The translations under genes were made by a program, and so were the position numbers. The notes beneath the pieces are model-generated. The model searched no databases, was not told the origin of the DNA, and saw only the letters and a list, made by a program, of their open reading frames with translations. Shown piece by piece: positions 44,995-52,777 of a stretch of 64,000 nucleotides of DNA (the first letter of the stretch is position 1; the number at the start of each line of letters is the position of its first letter). Origin of the DNA: Vibrio atypicus (GTDB lineage Bacteria; Pseudomonadota; Gammaproteobacteria; Enterobacterales; Vibrionaceae); NCBI RefSeq assembly GCF_009811315.1, contig NZ_BLID01000008.1:186001-250000 (forward strand), read 5' to 3'.

Positions 44995-45789
44995 ATGACA
45001 GATAACAAACAAACTCCATTAGTGATCAAATTAGGCGGTGCCGCACTGTCTTGTACTGAGACTCTTAGCCAGGTCTTTAGCGCAATTGCTAACTACCAAA
45101 AGCAAGCTCAGCGACGAATTGTGATCGTCCACGGAGGAGGTTATCTGGTGGACGATCTAATGGCTCAACTTCAACTGAAAACAGTGAAGAAGGATGGCCT
45201 ACGTGTGACCCCTTACGAGCAGATCCCTGTGATTGCGGGGGCGTTAGCTGGAACGGCGAACAAAATGTTGCAAGGTCAAGCAATCAAAGATGGTTTGAAT
45301 GCTGTCGGTCTTAGCTTAGCGGATGGCGGCTTATGCCAAGTTGAAGAACTAGACCCAGAGTTAGGCGCGGTGGGCAAAGCAACGCCAGGTAACTCTGAAG
45401 TTCTGCAAGCTATCTTAGCGGCTGACGCGCTGCCAATCATTAGCTCAATCGGTTTAACCGCGCAAGGGCAATTGATGAACGTCAATGCAGACCAAGCAGC
45501 AGTAGCGGTAGCGGGTGCTTTAGATGCGGAATTGGTGCTGTTATCAGACGTGAGTGGCGTGTTAGACGGCAAAGGACATCTGATTAAAAGCCTTAATGAG
45601 CAAGAAGCGAAAAGCCTGATCCAAGGCCACGTCATCACTGACGGAATGATTGTCAAGGTAAATGCGGCACTTGAAGCAGCCAATGACCTAGGTCGACCAA
45701 TTGAAGTGGCGACATGGCGTTACCCAGACAAGCTGGTGGAGTTGTTCGCAGGTAAAAGCATTGGAACCCAGTTCCTACCAAAGCAGTAA
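44995..45789 (+). CDS. argB: N-acetylglutamate kinase ArgB
   Basis: Phosphorylates N-acetylglutamate. The 264 residues belong to the amino-acid kinase family: VIKLGGAAL at about 10-18, IVIVHGGGYLVDDLM near 42-56, VNADQAAVAVAGAL, and TDGMIVKVNAA with the catalytic lysine. Length and sequence fit the non-feedback-inhibited enterobacterial type. It follows argC by 36 bp and starts with ATG 44995 after an AGGTAAGGG stretch. Confidence 0.96.
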   Translation: MTDNKQTPLVIKLGGAALSCTETLSQVFSAIANYQKQAQRRIVIVHGGGYLVDDLMAQLQLKTVKKDGLRVTPYEQIPVIAGALAGTANKMLQGQAIKDGLNAVGLSLADGGLCQVEELDPELGAVGKATPGNSEVLQAILAADALPIISSIGLTAQGQLMNVNADQAAVAVAGALDAELVLLSDVSGVLDGKGHLIKSLNEQEAKSLIQGHVITDGMIVKVNAALEAANDLGRPIEVATWRYPDKLVELFAGKSIGTQFLPKQ

Positions 45790-45802
45790 TAAAGAATTGA
45801 TT

Positions 45803-45821
45803 GTGATGCACTGAGCATCAC
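45803..45821 (+). repeat. Hairpin between argB and argG
   Basis: GTGATGC / GCATCAC form a perfect 7-bp stem with a 5-nt loop inside the operon. There is no T-run, so it is more likely an mRNA processing or stability element than a terminator. Confidence 0.45.
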
Positions 45822-45894
45822 GATAGACGGAATAACTAGGATGTAACCCGTAGCACTGACCGCCAAGCGCAGCGCCGGGATTTGGAGAAAGAAA

Positions 45895-47109
45895 ATGAGC
45901 AAAGTTCAAGTAAATAAAGTAGTTGTCGCATACTCTGGCGGTCTAGATACATCAGTAATCATTCCATGGTTAAAAGAAAACTATGATTGTGAAGTAGTGG
46001 CATTCGTTGCTGATGTTGGCCAAGGTGAAGAAGAACTAGAAGGTATTGAGGCAAAAGCGAAAGCGTCTGGTGCATCTGAATGTTACATCGCTGACCTTAA
46101 AGAAGAGATGGTGGCAGATTACATCTACCCAACGCTGAAAACAGGTGCTTACTACGAAGGCAAATACCTGCTAGGTACGTCAATGGCACGTCCTATCATT
46201 GCCAAAGCACAGGTTGAAGTAGCGCGTAAAGTGGGGGCTGATGCTCTTTGTCATGGTTGTACAGGTAAAGGTAATGACCAAGTACGTTTCGAAGGTGCTT
46301 TTGCGGCTCTAGCACCAGACCTACATGTGATTGCGCCATGGCGTGAGTGGGATCTAGTGAGTCGTGAAGAGTGTCTAGATTACCTTGCTGAGCGTAACAT
46401 TCCATGTACCGCTTCACTAACTAAGATCTACTCGCGTGATGCAAACGCATGGCACATTTCAACGGAAGGTGGCGTGCTAGAAGATACTTGGAATGCACCT
46501 AATGAAGATTGCTGGGCTTGGACGGTTGATCCAGAACAAGCTCCAAATGAAGCGGAAACCGTCACTCTGCAAGTAGAGAAAGGTGAAGTGGTTGGTGTTG
46601 ATGGTGAAGCAATGACACCATACAACGCGCTAGTGTACCTGAACGAGAAAGGCGCTAAGCACGGTATTGGCCGTATCGATATCGTAGAAAACCGTTTGGT
46701 TGGTATGAAGTCTCGTGGTTGTTACGAAACTCCGGGTGGTACCATCATGATGGAAGCACTACGTGCAGTAGAGCAACTAGTATTGGATAAAACAGCCTTT
46801 GAGTTCCGTGAAGAGCTTGGCGTAAAAGCATCTCACCTAGTTTATGATGGTCGTTGGTTTACGCCACTATGTAAATCTATCTTGGCGGCTTCAGAGGAGC
46901 TGGCTCAAGATGTGAATGGTGAAGTTGTGGTTAAGCTTTATAAGGGCCAAGCTACTGTGACGCAAAAACGCTCAGAAAACAGTTTGTACTGTGAACAGTT
47001 TGCGACCTTCGGTGAAGATGAAGTGTATGATCAAAGCCATGCAGAAGGCTTTATCCGTCTTTACTCACTATCAAGCCGTATCCGTGCATTAAACAGTCAG
47101 AAAAAGTAA
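45895..47109 (+). CDS. argG: Argininosuccinate synthase ArgG
   Basis: Condenses citrulline and aspartate using ATP. The 404-residue length is the type I form. The N-type ATP pyrophosphatase P-loop is AYSGGLDTSV (13-22). Other conserved blocks are GTSMARPIIAK, CTGKGNDQVRFE, the KSRGCYETPGG region and LVYDGRWFTP. A GGAGAAAG site precedes ATG 45895. It is separated from argB by about 100 bp and followed by a terminator-like hairpin, so argH may be transcribed partly from its own promoter. Confidence 0.97.
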   Translation: MSKVQVNKVVVAYSGGLDTSVIIPWLKENYDCEVVAFVADVGQGEEELEGIEAKAKASGASECYIADLKEEMVADYIYPTLKTGAYYEGKYLLGTSMARPIIAKAQVEVARKVGADALCHGCTGKGNDQVRFEGAFAALAPDLHVIAPWREWDLVSREECLDYLAERNIPCTASLTKIYSRDANAWHISTEGGVLEDTWNAPNEDCWAWTVDPEQAPNEAETVTLQVEKGEVVGVDGEAMTPYNALVYLNEKGAKHGIGRIDIVENRLVGMKSRGCYETPGGTIMMEALRAVEQLVLDKTAFEFREELGVKASHLVYDGRWFTPLCKSILAASEELAQDVNGEVVVKLYKGQATVTQKRSENSLYCEQFATFGEDEVYDQSHAEGFIRLYSLSSRIRALNSQKK

Positions 47110-47129
47110 TCACTTTATTCTATGAATTC

Positions 47130-47162
47130 AAAAGCCCACTTGCTTGCAGGTGGGCTTTCTTG
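47130..47162 (+). terminator. argG terminator
   Basis: AAAGCCCACTTGC pairs with GCAGGTGGGCTTT (one G-U pair) around TT; the T-tract is short. Confidence 0.7.
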
Positions 47163-47277
47163 TTATTGGAGCAAAGAATCTTGATTGATAAAATCCCGCT
47201 GAATAAATATGTAAAAATAGTGAATTAATACTTTATTTTTGTTCTGTTTTGCCGTAAGTTTGAACCATCATAAAATA

Positions 47278-47292
47278 CTGAATTCAATTCAG
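47278..47292. promoter_or_regulatory. Palindrome upstream of argH, possible ArgR site
   Basis: CTGAATTCAATTCAG is a palindrome except for its centre base. It contains TGAAT and ATTCA as in an ARG box, but spaced by three bases instead of four. It lies about 65 bp before argH. Confidence 0.35.
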
Positions 47293-47355
47293 AGTCAATC
47301 AAAGCAATATAGCTACTAGCATGTTTAGTGAGCACAGGTAATCAGGAGATACGCA

Positions 47356-49230
47356 ATGGCATTATGGGGCGGAAGATTTACCCAAGCGGCAGATACGAGA
47401 TTCAAAGATTTTAACGACTCATTGCGCTTCGATTACCGATTGGCTGAACAAGATATTGTTGGCTCGATTGCTTGGTCAAAGGCTCTGTTGTCTGTTGATG
47501 TCCTCAATGAAGAAGAGCAGCAGAAACTTGAGTTGGCACTTAATGAACTCAAGCTCGAAGTAATGGAAGATCCACATCAGATCCTTCGTTCTGATGCCGA
47601 AGATATCCACTCATGGGTTGAACAGCAGTTGATCAGTAAGGTCGGCGACTTAGGCAAAAAGCTCCATACTGGCCGTTCTCGTAACGACCAAGTCGCAACC
47701 GACTTAAAGCTTTGGTGTCGTCAGCAAGGCCAACAACTATTGATGGCGTTAGATCGTCTGCAATCTCAAATGGTCTCTGTGGCTAAAGTTCACCAAAATA
47801 CGGTGCTGCCGGGCTACACGCACTTACAACGTGCTCAGCCTGTGACTTTTGCTCACTGGTGTTTAGCTTATGTTGAGATGTTTGAGCGTGATTATTCTCG
47901 CCTTAGTGATGCGATTGAGCGTTTGGATACATGCCCATTGGGTTCGGGCGCATTAGCCGGTACCGCTTATCCAATCGATCGTGAAAATTTGGCGCACAAT
48001 TTAGGTTTTCGTCGTGCGACGCGTAACTCACTTGATTCCGTATCGGATCGTGACCATGTGATGGAGCTGATGTCAGTCGCTTCAATCTCAATGTTGCACC
48101 TATCACGTCTTGCTGAAGATATGATCTTTTATAACTCTGGTGAGTCTAATTTTATTGAGTTAGCGGATACGGTTACTTCTGGCTCTTCATTGATGCCACA
48201 GAAAAAGAACCCAGATGCTCTAGAGCTTATCCGTGGTAAGACGGGTCGTGTATATGGTTCACTTGCCGGTATGATGATGACGGTAAAAGCGTTGCCGCTT
48301 GCGTACAACAAAGATATGCAAGAAGACAAAGAAGGCCTGTTCGACGCGCTAGATACTTGGAACGATTGCATGGAAATGGCTGCGCTTTGCTTTGATGGTA
48401 TCAAAGTGAATGAAGAGCGTACGCTAGAAGCCGCGAAACAAGGTTACGCAAATGCGACAGAGCTTGCGGATTACTTAGTTGCTAAAGGCATTCCATTCCG
48501 TGAAGCGCACCATATCGTGGGTGTTGCGGTTGTCGGGGCGATTGCCAAAGGTTGTGCATTAGAAGAGCTATCTATTGAAGAACTGAAAGAGTTCTCTGAA
48601 GTGATTGAAGCGGATGTTTATGACATCTTGACTATTGAATCTTGTCTTGAGAAACGTAGCGCGCTGGGTGGTGTATCACCGAAGCAAGTGGCGCATGCCG
48701 TAGAGCAAGCCGAATCGCGTTTGACCATTCGTGATACCTCAGCGGTCAATGTGCGTCCGGCTCGTTTGACTGACATTGAAGCTCTAGAAGGAATGGTGAC
48801 TTACTGGGCGAATATGGGCGAAAACTTACCTCGTTCGCGTAATGAACTTGTGCGTGATATTGGCTCTTTCGCGGTGGCGGAACATCATGGAGAAGTGACG
48901 GGCTGCGCCTCGCTGTACGTGTATGACTCAGGGTTGGCAGAAGTGCGTTCGTTAGGGGTTGAAGCTGGTTGGCAAGGACAGGGACAAGGTAGTGCGATAG
49001 TACAGTACTTAGTTGAAAAAGCGCGTCAGATGGCGATCAAAAAAGTGTTTGTACTAACCCGTACTCCAGAGTTCTTTATGAAGCAAAGTTTCTTACCGAC
49101 TTCTAAATCACTCTTGCCTGAGAAAGTGTTAAAAGATTGCGAACAGTGTCCTCGACAGCACGCTTGTGATGAAGTCGCTCTAGAAGTAAATCTGGTTGAG
49201 AAATCAATTGCACGAGCGAATGTTGCATAA
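47356..49230 (+). CDS. argH: Argininosuccinate lyase fused to a GNAT acetyltransferase (ArgH-ArgA type)
   Basis: A 624-residue fusion. Residues 1 to about 460 form argininosuccinate lyase, which splits argininosuccinate to arginine and fumarate: MALWGGRF, HTGRSRNDQVATD, and the signature GSSLMPQKKNP near 280. Residues about 475-624 form a GNAT domain with the acetyl-CoA loop EAGWQGQGQGSAIVQYLVEKA and a CEQCPRQHACDE cysteine motif near the end. This domain resembles the acetyltransferase part of N-acetylglutamate synthase. Such ArgH(A) fusions are known in Vibrio and Alteromonas-related bacteria, where they can supply N-acetylglutamate. AGGAGATACGCA precedes ATG 47356. Confidence 0.96.
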   Translation: MALWGGRFTQAADTRFKDFNDSLRFDYRLAEQDIVGSIAWSKALLSVDVLNEEEQQKLELALNELKLEVMEDPHQILRSDAEDIHSWVEQQLISKVGDLGKKLHTGRSRNDQVATDLKLWCRQQGQQLLMALDRLQSQMVSVAKVHQNTVLPGYTHLQRAQPVTFAHWCLAYVEMFERDYSRLSDAIERLDTCPLGSGALAGTAYPIDRENLAHNLGFRRATRNSLDSVSDRDHVMELMSVASISMLHLSRLAEDMIFYNSGESNFIELADTVTSGSSLMPQKKNPDALELIRGKTGRVYGSLAGMMMTVKALPLAYNKDMQEDKEGLFDALDTWNDCMEMAALCFDGIKVNEERTLEAAKQGYANATELADYLVAKGIPFREAHHIVGVAVVGAIAKGCALEELSIEELKEFSEVIEADVYDILTIESCLEKRSALGGVSPKQVAHAVEQAESRLTIRDTSAVNVRPARLTDIEALEGMVTYWANMGENLPRSRNELVRDIGSFAVAEHHGEVTGCASLYVYDSGLAEVRSLGVEAGWQGQGQGSAIVQYLVEKARQMAIKKVFVLTRTPEFFMKQSFLPTSKSLLPEKVLKDCEQCPRQHACDEVALEVNLVEKSIARANVA

Positions 49231-49253
49231 GTGATTGACTTGCAAGGTGTTCA

Positions 49254-49281
49254 AAAAAAGATCAAAAAAGATCGTTATAAT
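49254..49281 (+). promoter_or_regulatory. Promoter of the sRNA candidate with a tandem 10-mer
   Basis: Two perfect copies of AAAAAAGATC (49254-49263 and 49264-49273) end just before a perfect TATAAT -10 box (49276-49281). Each copy contains a GATC Dam site. No strong -35 hexamer lies at the ideal distance, so an activator may be needed. Confidence 0.55.
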
Positions 49282-49287
49282 TTGGGA

Positions 49288-49386
49288 ACCTTTTAGAAAA
49301 AGCCCGGTCTATTAAAGTACCACTGCTTTTTCTTAGAAGAATCTAGGAGAGCCCCAGAACCGACATTGGTTCTGGGGCTTTTTTTC
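49288..49386 (+). ncRNA. Candidate small RNA gene downstream of argH
   Basis: An RNA of about 100 nt is predicted from a perfect TATAAT (49276-49281) to a strong terminator (49350-49386). It would contain a perfect 9-bp stem, AGAAAAAGC (49295-49303) with GCTTTTTCT (49325-49333), and a possible inner GGT/ACC pairing. The terminator stem, AGCCCCAGAACC with GGTTCTGGGGCT, ends in eight Ts. The next + strand gene is about 360 bp away and the next gene is antisense, so a leader or attenuator is unlikely. I do not recognise it as a named sRNA. A 3'-UTR-derived RNA of argH is an alternative, since the promoter lies only about 45 bp after its stop. Confidence 0.6.
49348..49386 (+). terminator. Strong terminator of argH or the sRNA candidate
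   Basis: A GC-rich 12-13 bp stem (AGCCCCAGAACC with its complement), small loop, and a run of Ts. Confidence 0.93.
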
Positions 49387-49427
49387 TTTCTGGCACAGCG
49401 TTATGTATTGGCTCGTCTAGTATCGAA

Positions 49428-49685
49428 TTACTCTTCTTTACCATTACGTTTACGCCACGGCAAAACGACAAACTTCATCCATAGGTGGAGAAACAGCAAG
49501 CCGTTGAAGGCAAACCCAGCCATGATCAGTGCGATGGACTCAATACTCTGTGGGTTATCACGAAAGGCAAACCACCAAATGATCCAACACACCACCGAGA
49601 GCACGGTCAATTGATCCATACATCGTTGGCAGCGTCCTATTTTTTTCCAAAACCAATTCGATTTTTCACAGCTATTACATGTCAT
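49428..49685 (-). CDS. Small membrane protein, DUF3624-like
   Basis: An 85-residue protein with two cysteine pairs near the N-terminus (CNSC at 3-6 and CQRC at 19-22), which could bind metal. Two hydrophobic segments follow (about 26-42 and 49-72), and the C-terminus is basic. The layout matches the DUF3624 family of Vibrio. Function unknown. It is convergent with the sRNA candidate and divergent from the RidA-like gene. Confidence 0.72.
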   Translation of the reverse strand: MTCNSCEKSNWFWKKIGRCQRCMDQLTVLSVVCWIIWWFAFRDNPQSIESIALIMAGFAFNGLLFLHLWMKFVVLPWRKRNGKEE

Positions 49686-49750
49686 GTGGTGGCTTATTTT
49701 GTAACATACCCAGTACTAGAATATCTTAACCGACCCGGAAAGTGAGAAAA

Positions 49751-50113
49751 ATGATAGAACGACAGCAAACAAAACAACGTATGAGCCGTATTGTTAAGCA
49801 CAACGGAGTGATCTACTTATGTGGTCAGGTGTGTGCCGATGCAACTAAAGACATTACTGAGCAGACACAAACCATGCTAGATAAAGTGGAAGAACTTTTA
49901 TTGGAAGCGGGCAGTGATAAAGAGCATATGTTGTCAGCGACTATCTATCTTAAAGATATGAAAGATTTCCAAGCGATGAATGCAGTGTGGGATGCTTGGG
50001 TGCCTGAAGGTCACGCGCCAGCAAGAGCATGTGTTACTGGTGACATGGCTCGTGAAGCGTTATTGGTTGAGATCTCGGTGATTGCCGCAGAGAAGAACAG
50101 CAGCTGTTGCTAA
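49751..50113 (+). CDS. RidA-family protein (YjgF/YER057c/UK114)
   Basis: A 120-residue protein of the Rid family, whose best-studied member hydrolyses reactive enamine/imine intermediates released by PLP enzymes. The conserved arginine needed for deaminase activity is present in APARACVTG, and the C-terminal LVEISVIAA is typical. It differs from RidA proper at the N-terminus, and so is likely one of the Rid subfamilies rather than RidA itself. ATG 49751 is favoured by the GGAAAGTGAG stretch upstream; GTG 49742 is an alternative. The C-terminus ends in SSCC. Confidence 0.85.
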   Translation: MIERQQTKQRMSRIVKHNGVIYLCGQVCADATKDITEQTQTMLDKVEELLLEAGSDKEHMLSATIYLKDMKDFQAMNAVWDAWVPEGHAPARACVTGDMAREALLVEISVIAAEKNSSCC

Positions 50114-50155
50114 GTGTTCAAGTAACACCGGAGGTTCCAGATATCTCGCTCCAAA

Positions 50156-50188
50156 AGAAAAAGGAAAGCCCAGGGCTTTCCTTTTTAG
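50156..50188. terminator. Bidirectional terminator between the Rid-family gene and the lipoamide dehydrogenase-like gene
   Basis: AAAAAGGAAAGCC / GGGCTTTCCTTTTT stem of about 12 bp with flanking A- and T-runs. Confidence 0.88.
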
Positions 50189-50217
50189 TATTTAAACTTT
50201 GCTTTAGTGAACGGAAA

Positions 50218-51690
50218 TTAACAACCTGGGCCGCAATCTAGGCAATGTTTCACCATTTCTGGGCCAAGGTGCAGCTTCGCATTTAGATCGCGTAGCGCAG
50301 TACGAACGCCTTCTTCAATGACAGGGTGGTAGAAAGGCATATCCAGCATTTCAGACACGGTCATTTTGTTCTGATGTGCCCAAGCCAATAAGTGGGCTAA
50401 ATGCTCCGCGTTTGGCCCCATCATTTCTGCGCCTAAGAAGCGACCCGTACCTTGCTCACCGTAGACATGCAAAATACCTTTGTTACGCAGCATCACGCGA
50501 GAGCGTCCTTGGTTTTCAAATGAAACTTCTCCTGTTGCAAAACAGCCGCAGTTACCCAAACGTGTCGTTAACTGTTTGTAAGTTTCACCAACCATCGCGA
50601 TTTGTGGATCAGAGAAAACGGCAGAAATAACCGAGCGACGAAGGCCTGCGCGAATATCTGGGAATCGACCTGCATTGTCACCTGCGATACGCGCTTGATC
50701 CGCTGCTTCATGCAGTAGTGGGATCTGGTTGCTTGCATCACCCGCGATAAAAATATTCTCAACCGACGTTTGCAGCGTGTAGTACTCGGCTGTTGGAACG
50801 CCGCGTTCATCCAACTCAAGCGTTGTATTCTCAAGACCCAGTTTATCGACATTAGGGCGACGGCCTGTTGCAGACAGCACATAATCCACAATAAACGTTT
50901 CTAATTCGCCATCATGGTTGATGAACTGAATCTCGACCTGATCGCTCTCACCTTCTTTCTGTGAAGGGATGCGTTTCATGCTCTCTACCTTGACGTCAGC
51001 ATCTAGGTAGAACTCTTCTTTGAATGCTTTATCTGCGTAAGCCATGACTTCTGGGTCAGTCAGTGGACCGACTTGACCACCAAGACCAAACAGTTTCACT
51101 TTTACACCTAGGCGATGCAGCGCCTGACCAAGTTCTAAACCAATTACACCTGGGCCAAAAACGGCAACAGATTCTGGCAGGTCATCCCAGTCAAACACAT
51201 CATCGTTGATGACTAGGCGATCGCCTAATTCATTCCAAACACCAGGATAAGCTGGGCGAGAACCTGTTGCGATAACAATGCGTTTAGCGCGGATTTGTGT
51301 GTGGTCATCGACTATCAAGGTGTTGTTATCGATGAATTTTGCGTAACCAGATACTTTGTCTTGAGCCGGTATTTCATCAACGCCTTCCAACACGAAGCCT
51401 ACGAAACGGTCACGCTCGCGTTTAACTCGGTCCATTACTTCACGGCCATTAATGACAATCTCACCTTGAGGGTGAATACCGAAACCAGGTGCTTTTTCAA
51501 TTTGATGTACGCTTTCTGCTGCAGCTATGAGTAGCTTTGACGGCATACAACCAACACGGGCACATGTTGTGCCATATGGACCACCTTCAATCATCACAAC
51601 GTTGTCTGTGTGAGCTTTTGCTGCGCGATAAGCGCCTAGACCTGCAGTACCACCACCGATAATGGCAACATCGACATTTAACTGTTTCAT
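50218..51690 (-). CDS. Dihydrolipoyl dehydrogenase-like flavoprotein with a cysteine-rich C-terminus
   Basis: A 490-residue class I pyridine nucleotide-disulfide oxidoreductase. The FAD motif GGGTAGLGAY starts near residue 12. The redox cysteines are Cys43 and Cys48 in TTCARVGCMPSK. The NAD(P)-binding region is GPGVIGLELGQAL, the second FAD motif is IFIAGDASNQIPLLHEAADQ, and the dimer-interface His-Pro is in FYHPVIEEG. The C-terminus ends CLDCGPGC (Cys483, 486, 490), which ordinary dihydrolipoyl dehydrogenases lack. It is not next to genes for a 2-oxoacid dehydrogenase complex but to Prx-Grx and oxyR, so a role in thiol redox is plausible. Confidence 0.88.
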   Translation of the reverse strand: MKQLNVDVAIIGGGTAGLGAYRAAKAHTDNVVMIEGGPYGTTCARVGCMPSKLLIAAAESVHQIEKAPGFGIHPQGEIVINGREVMDRVKRERDRFVGFVLEGVDEIPAQDKVSGYAKFIDNNTLIVDDHTQIRAKRIVIATGSRPAYPGVWNELGDRLVINDDVFDWDDLPESVAVFGPGVIGLELGQALHRLGVKVKLFGLGGQVGPLTDPEVMAYADKAFKEEFYLDADVKVESMKRIPSQKEGESDQVEIQFINHDGELETFIVDYVLSATGRRPNVDKLGLENTTLELDERGVPTAEYYTLQTSVENIFIAGDASNQIPLLHEAADQARIAGDNAGRFPDIRAGLRRSVISAVFSDPQIAMVGETYKQLTTRLGNCGCFATGEVSFENQGRSRVMLRNKGILHVYGEQGTGRFLGAEMMGPNAEHLAHLLAWAHQNKMTVSEMLDMPFYHPVIEEGVRTALRDLNAKLHLGPEMVKHCLDCGPGC

Positions 51691-51760
51691 AATGGGTTCT
51701 CGCTTATTTTCGCCAAGTAAGCAGAGGGTGCAAAGCTTGGATAAGTGAATTTAGTATCAA

Positions 51761-51805
51761 TCTAGATAAGTGGTGAGACTGTTTAGAGATCACTACTTAT
51801 CTAGA
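51761..51805. repeat. Long inverted repeat between the flavoprotein and prx-grx genes
   Basis: A 16-bp arm TCTAGATAAGTGGTGA (51761-51776) is repeated inverted at 51790-51805 with one mismatch, around a 13-nt loop. Another ATAAGTGA occurs at 51741-51748. On either strand there is no T-run, so it is not a standard terminator. Confidence 0.8.
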
Positions 51806-51878
51806 CTCTAGTCAGAAGTGTTTAAAGTGCCCCCCGGGTCACGAAGACACCGGGAGACTGAGGGTTGGGTTTAGATAT

Positions 51879-52607
51879 TTAGCCTAGGTAAGCTTCTAGC
51901 TCTTCGCTACCACCGATGTGCTTACCACCGATGAAGACTTGAGGAACCGTTGCTCGACCAGTTACCGCTCGTAGGCTGACGGTTGTCGCATCTTTACCTA
52001 AAATCACTTCTTCATATTGAAGACCGTGGTCAATCAGATTTTGTTTCGCCTTCATACAGAAAGGGCAACCTGGTTTAGTAAATACCGTGATTGATTCTTG
52101 TGTTTTGTAGTTAGGTGCTACGTGAGCAAGCATAGTGTCAGCGTCTGATACTTTGAACGGGTCGCCTGGTTCATTTGGTTCGATGAACATTTTTTCTACT
52201 ACGCCGTCTTTCACTAGCATGCTGTAGCGCCATGAACGCTTACCAAAACCGATGTCATTTTTGTCGACTAGCATACCCATGCCATCAGTGAATTCACCGT
52301 TACCATCTGGAATGAACGTGATGTTTTCTGCTTCTTGGTCTGCTTTCCATGCGTTCATTACAAATGTGTCGTTAACCGATACACATAGAATTTCATCTAC
52401 ACCGTGCTCTTTAAAGACAGGGAATAGCTCGTTGTAACGAGGTAGGTGGCTTGACGAACACGTTGGTGTAAACGCACCAGGTAAGCTGAATACAAGAACG
52501 GTTTTGCCTTTAAAAATCTCATCTGTAGTGATATTCACCCACGCATCACCTTGGCGAGTTGGGAAAGTAACCTGTGGAACGCTTTGACCTTCTTTCGATA
52601 CGAACAT
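51879..52607 (-). CDS. Peroxiredoxin-glutaredoxin fusion
   Basis: A 242-residue glutathione-dependent peroxidase. Residues 1 to about 160 are a Prx5-type peroxiredoxin with peroxidatic Cys50 in PGAFTPTCSSSHLP. Residues about 170-242 are a glutaredoxin with CPFC (Cys181, Cys184), the TVPQVFIGG cis-proline loop and GG of the glutathione site. In hybrid Prx5-Grx enzymes the Grx domain regenerates the peroxiredoxin with glutathione. It is divergent from oxyR, and the OxyR operator between them implies peroxide induction. Confidence 0.95.
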   Translation of the reverse strand: MFVSKEGQSVPQVTFPTRQGDAWVNITTDEIFKGKTVLVFSLPGAFTPTCSSSHLPRYNELFPVFKEHGVDEILCVSVNDTFVMNAWKADQEAENITFIPDGNGEFTDGMGMLVDKNDIGFGKRSWRYSMLVKDGVVEKMFIEPNEPGDPFKVSDADTMLAHVAPNYKTQESITVFTKPGCPFCMKAKQNLIDHGLQYEEVILGKDATTVSLRAVTGRATVPQVFIGGKHIGGSEELEAYLG

Positions 52608-52715
52608 ATTAGTTTCCTATTTGATTTTGCTAAATTTTGTGTTGAGTCTTATCAGTACTCTGACTGTGCTCTGTTTCGATGAAGCTATTATTAAAGAAAT
52701 CCTTTGATAGCTCTA

Positions 52716-52752
52716 ATCGTTTGATGCTATGGTTTTGATAGATTATTTCTAT
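52716..52752. promoter_or_regulatory. OxyR operator between prx-grx and oxyR
   Basis: ATCG-N7-CTAT-N7-ATAG-N7-CTAT matches the four-element OxyR motif ATAG-N7-CTAT-N7-ATAG-N7-CTAT at 15 of 16 defined bases with exact spacing. It ends 25 bp before oxyR and lies about 110 bp from prx-grx. Confidence 0.85.
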
Positions 52753-52777
52753 CTACATGGTGGGGAGATAACCAGCA

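Noticed and set aside
51832..51860. CCCGG/CCGGG hairpin as terminator upstream of the flavoprotein gene
   Set aside because: Stem is interrupted and there is no T-run on the minus strand.
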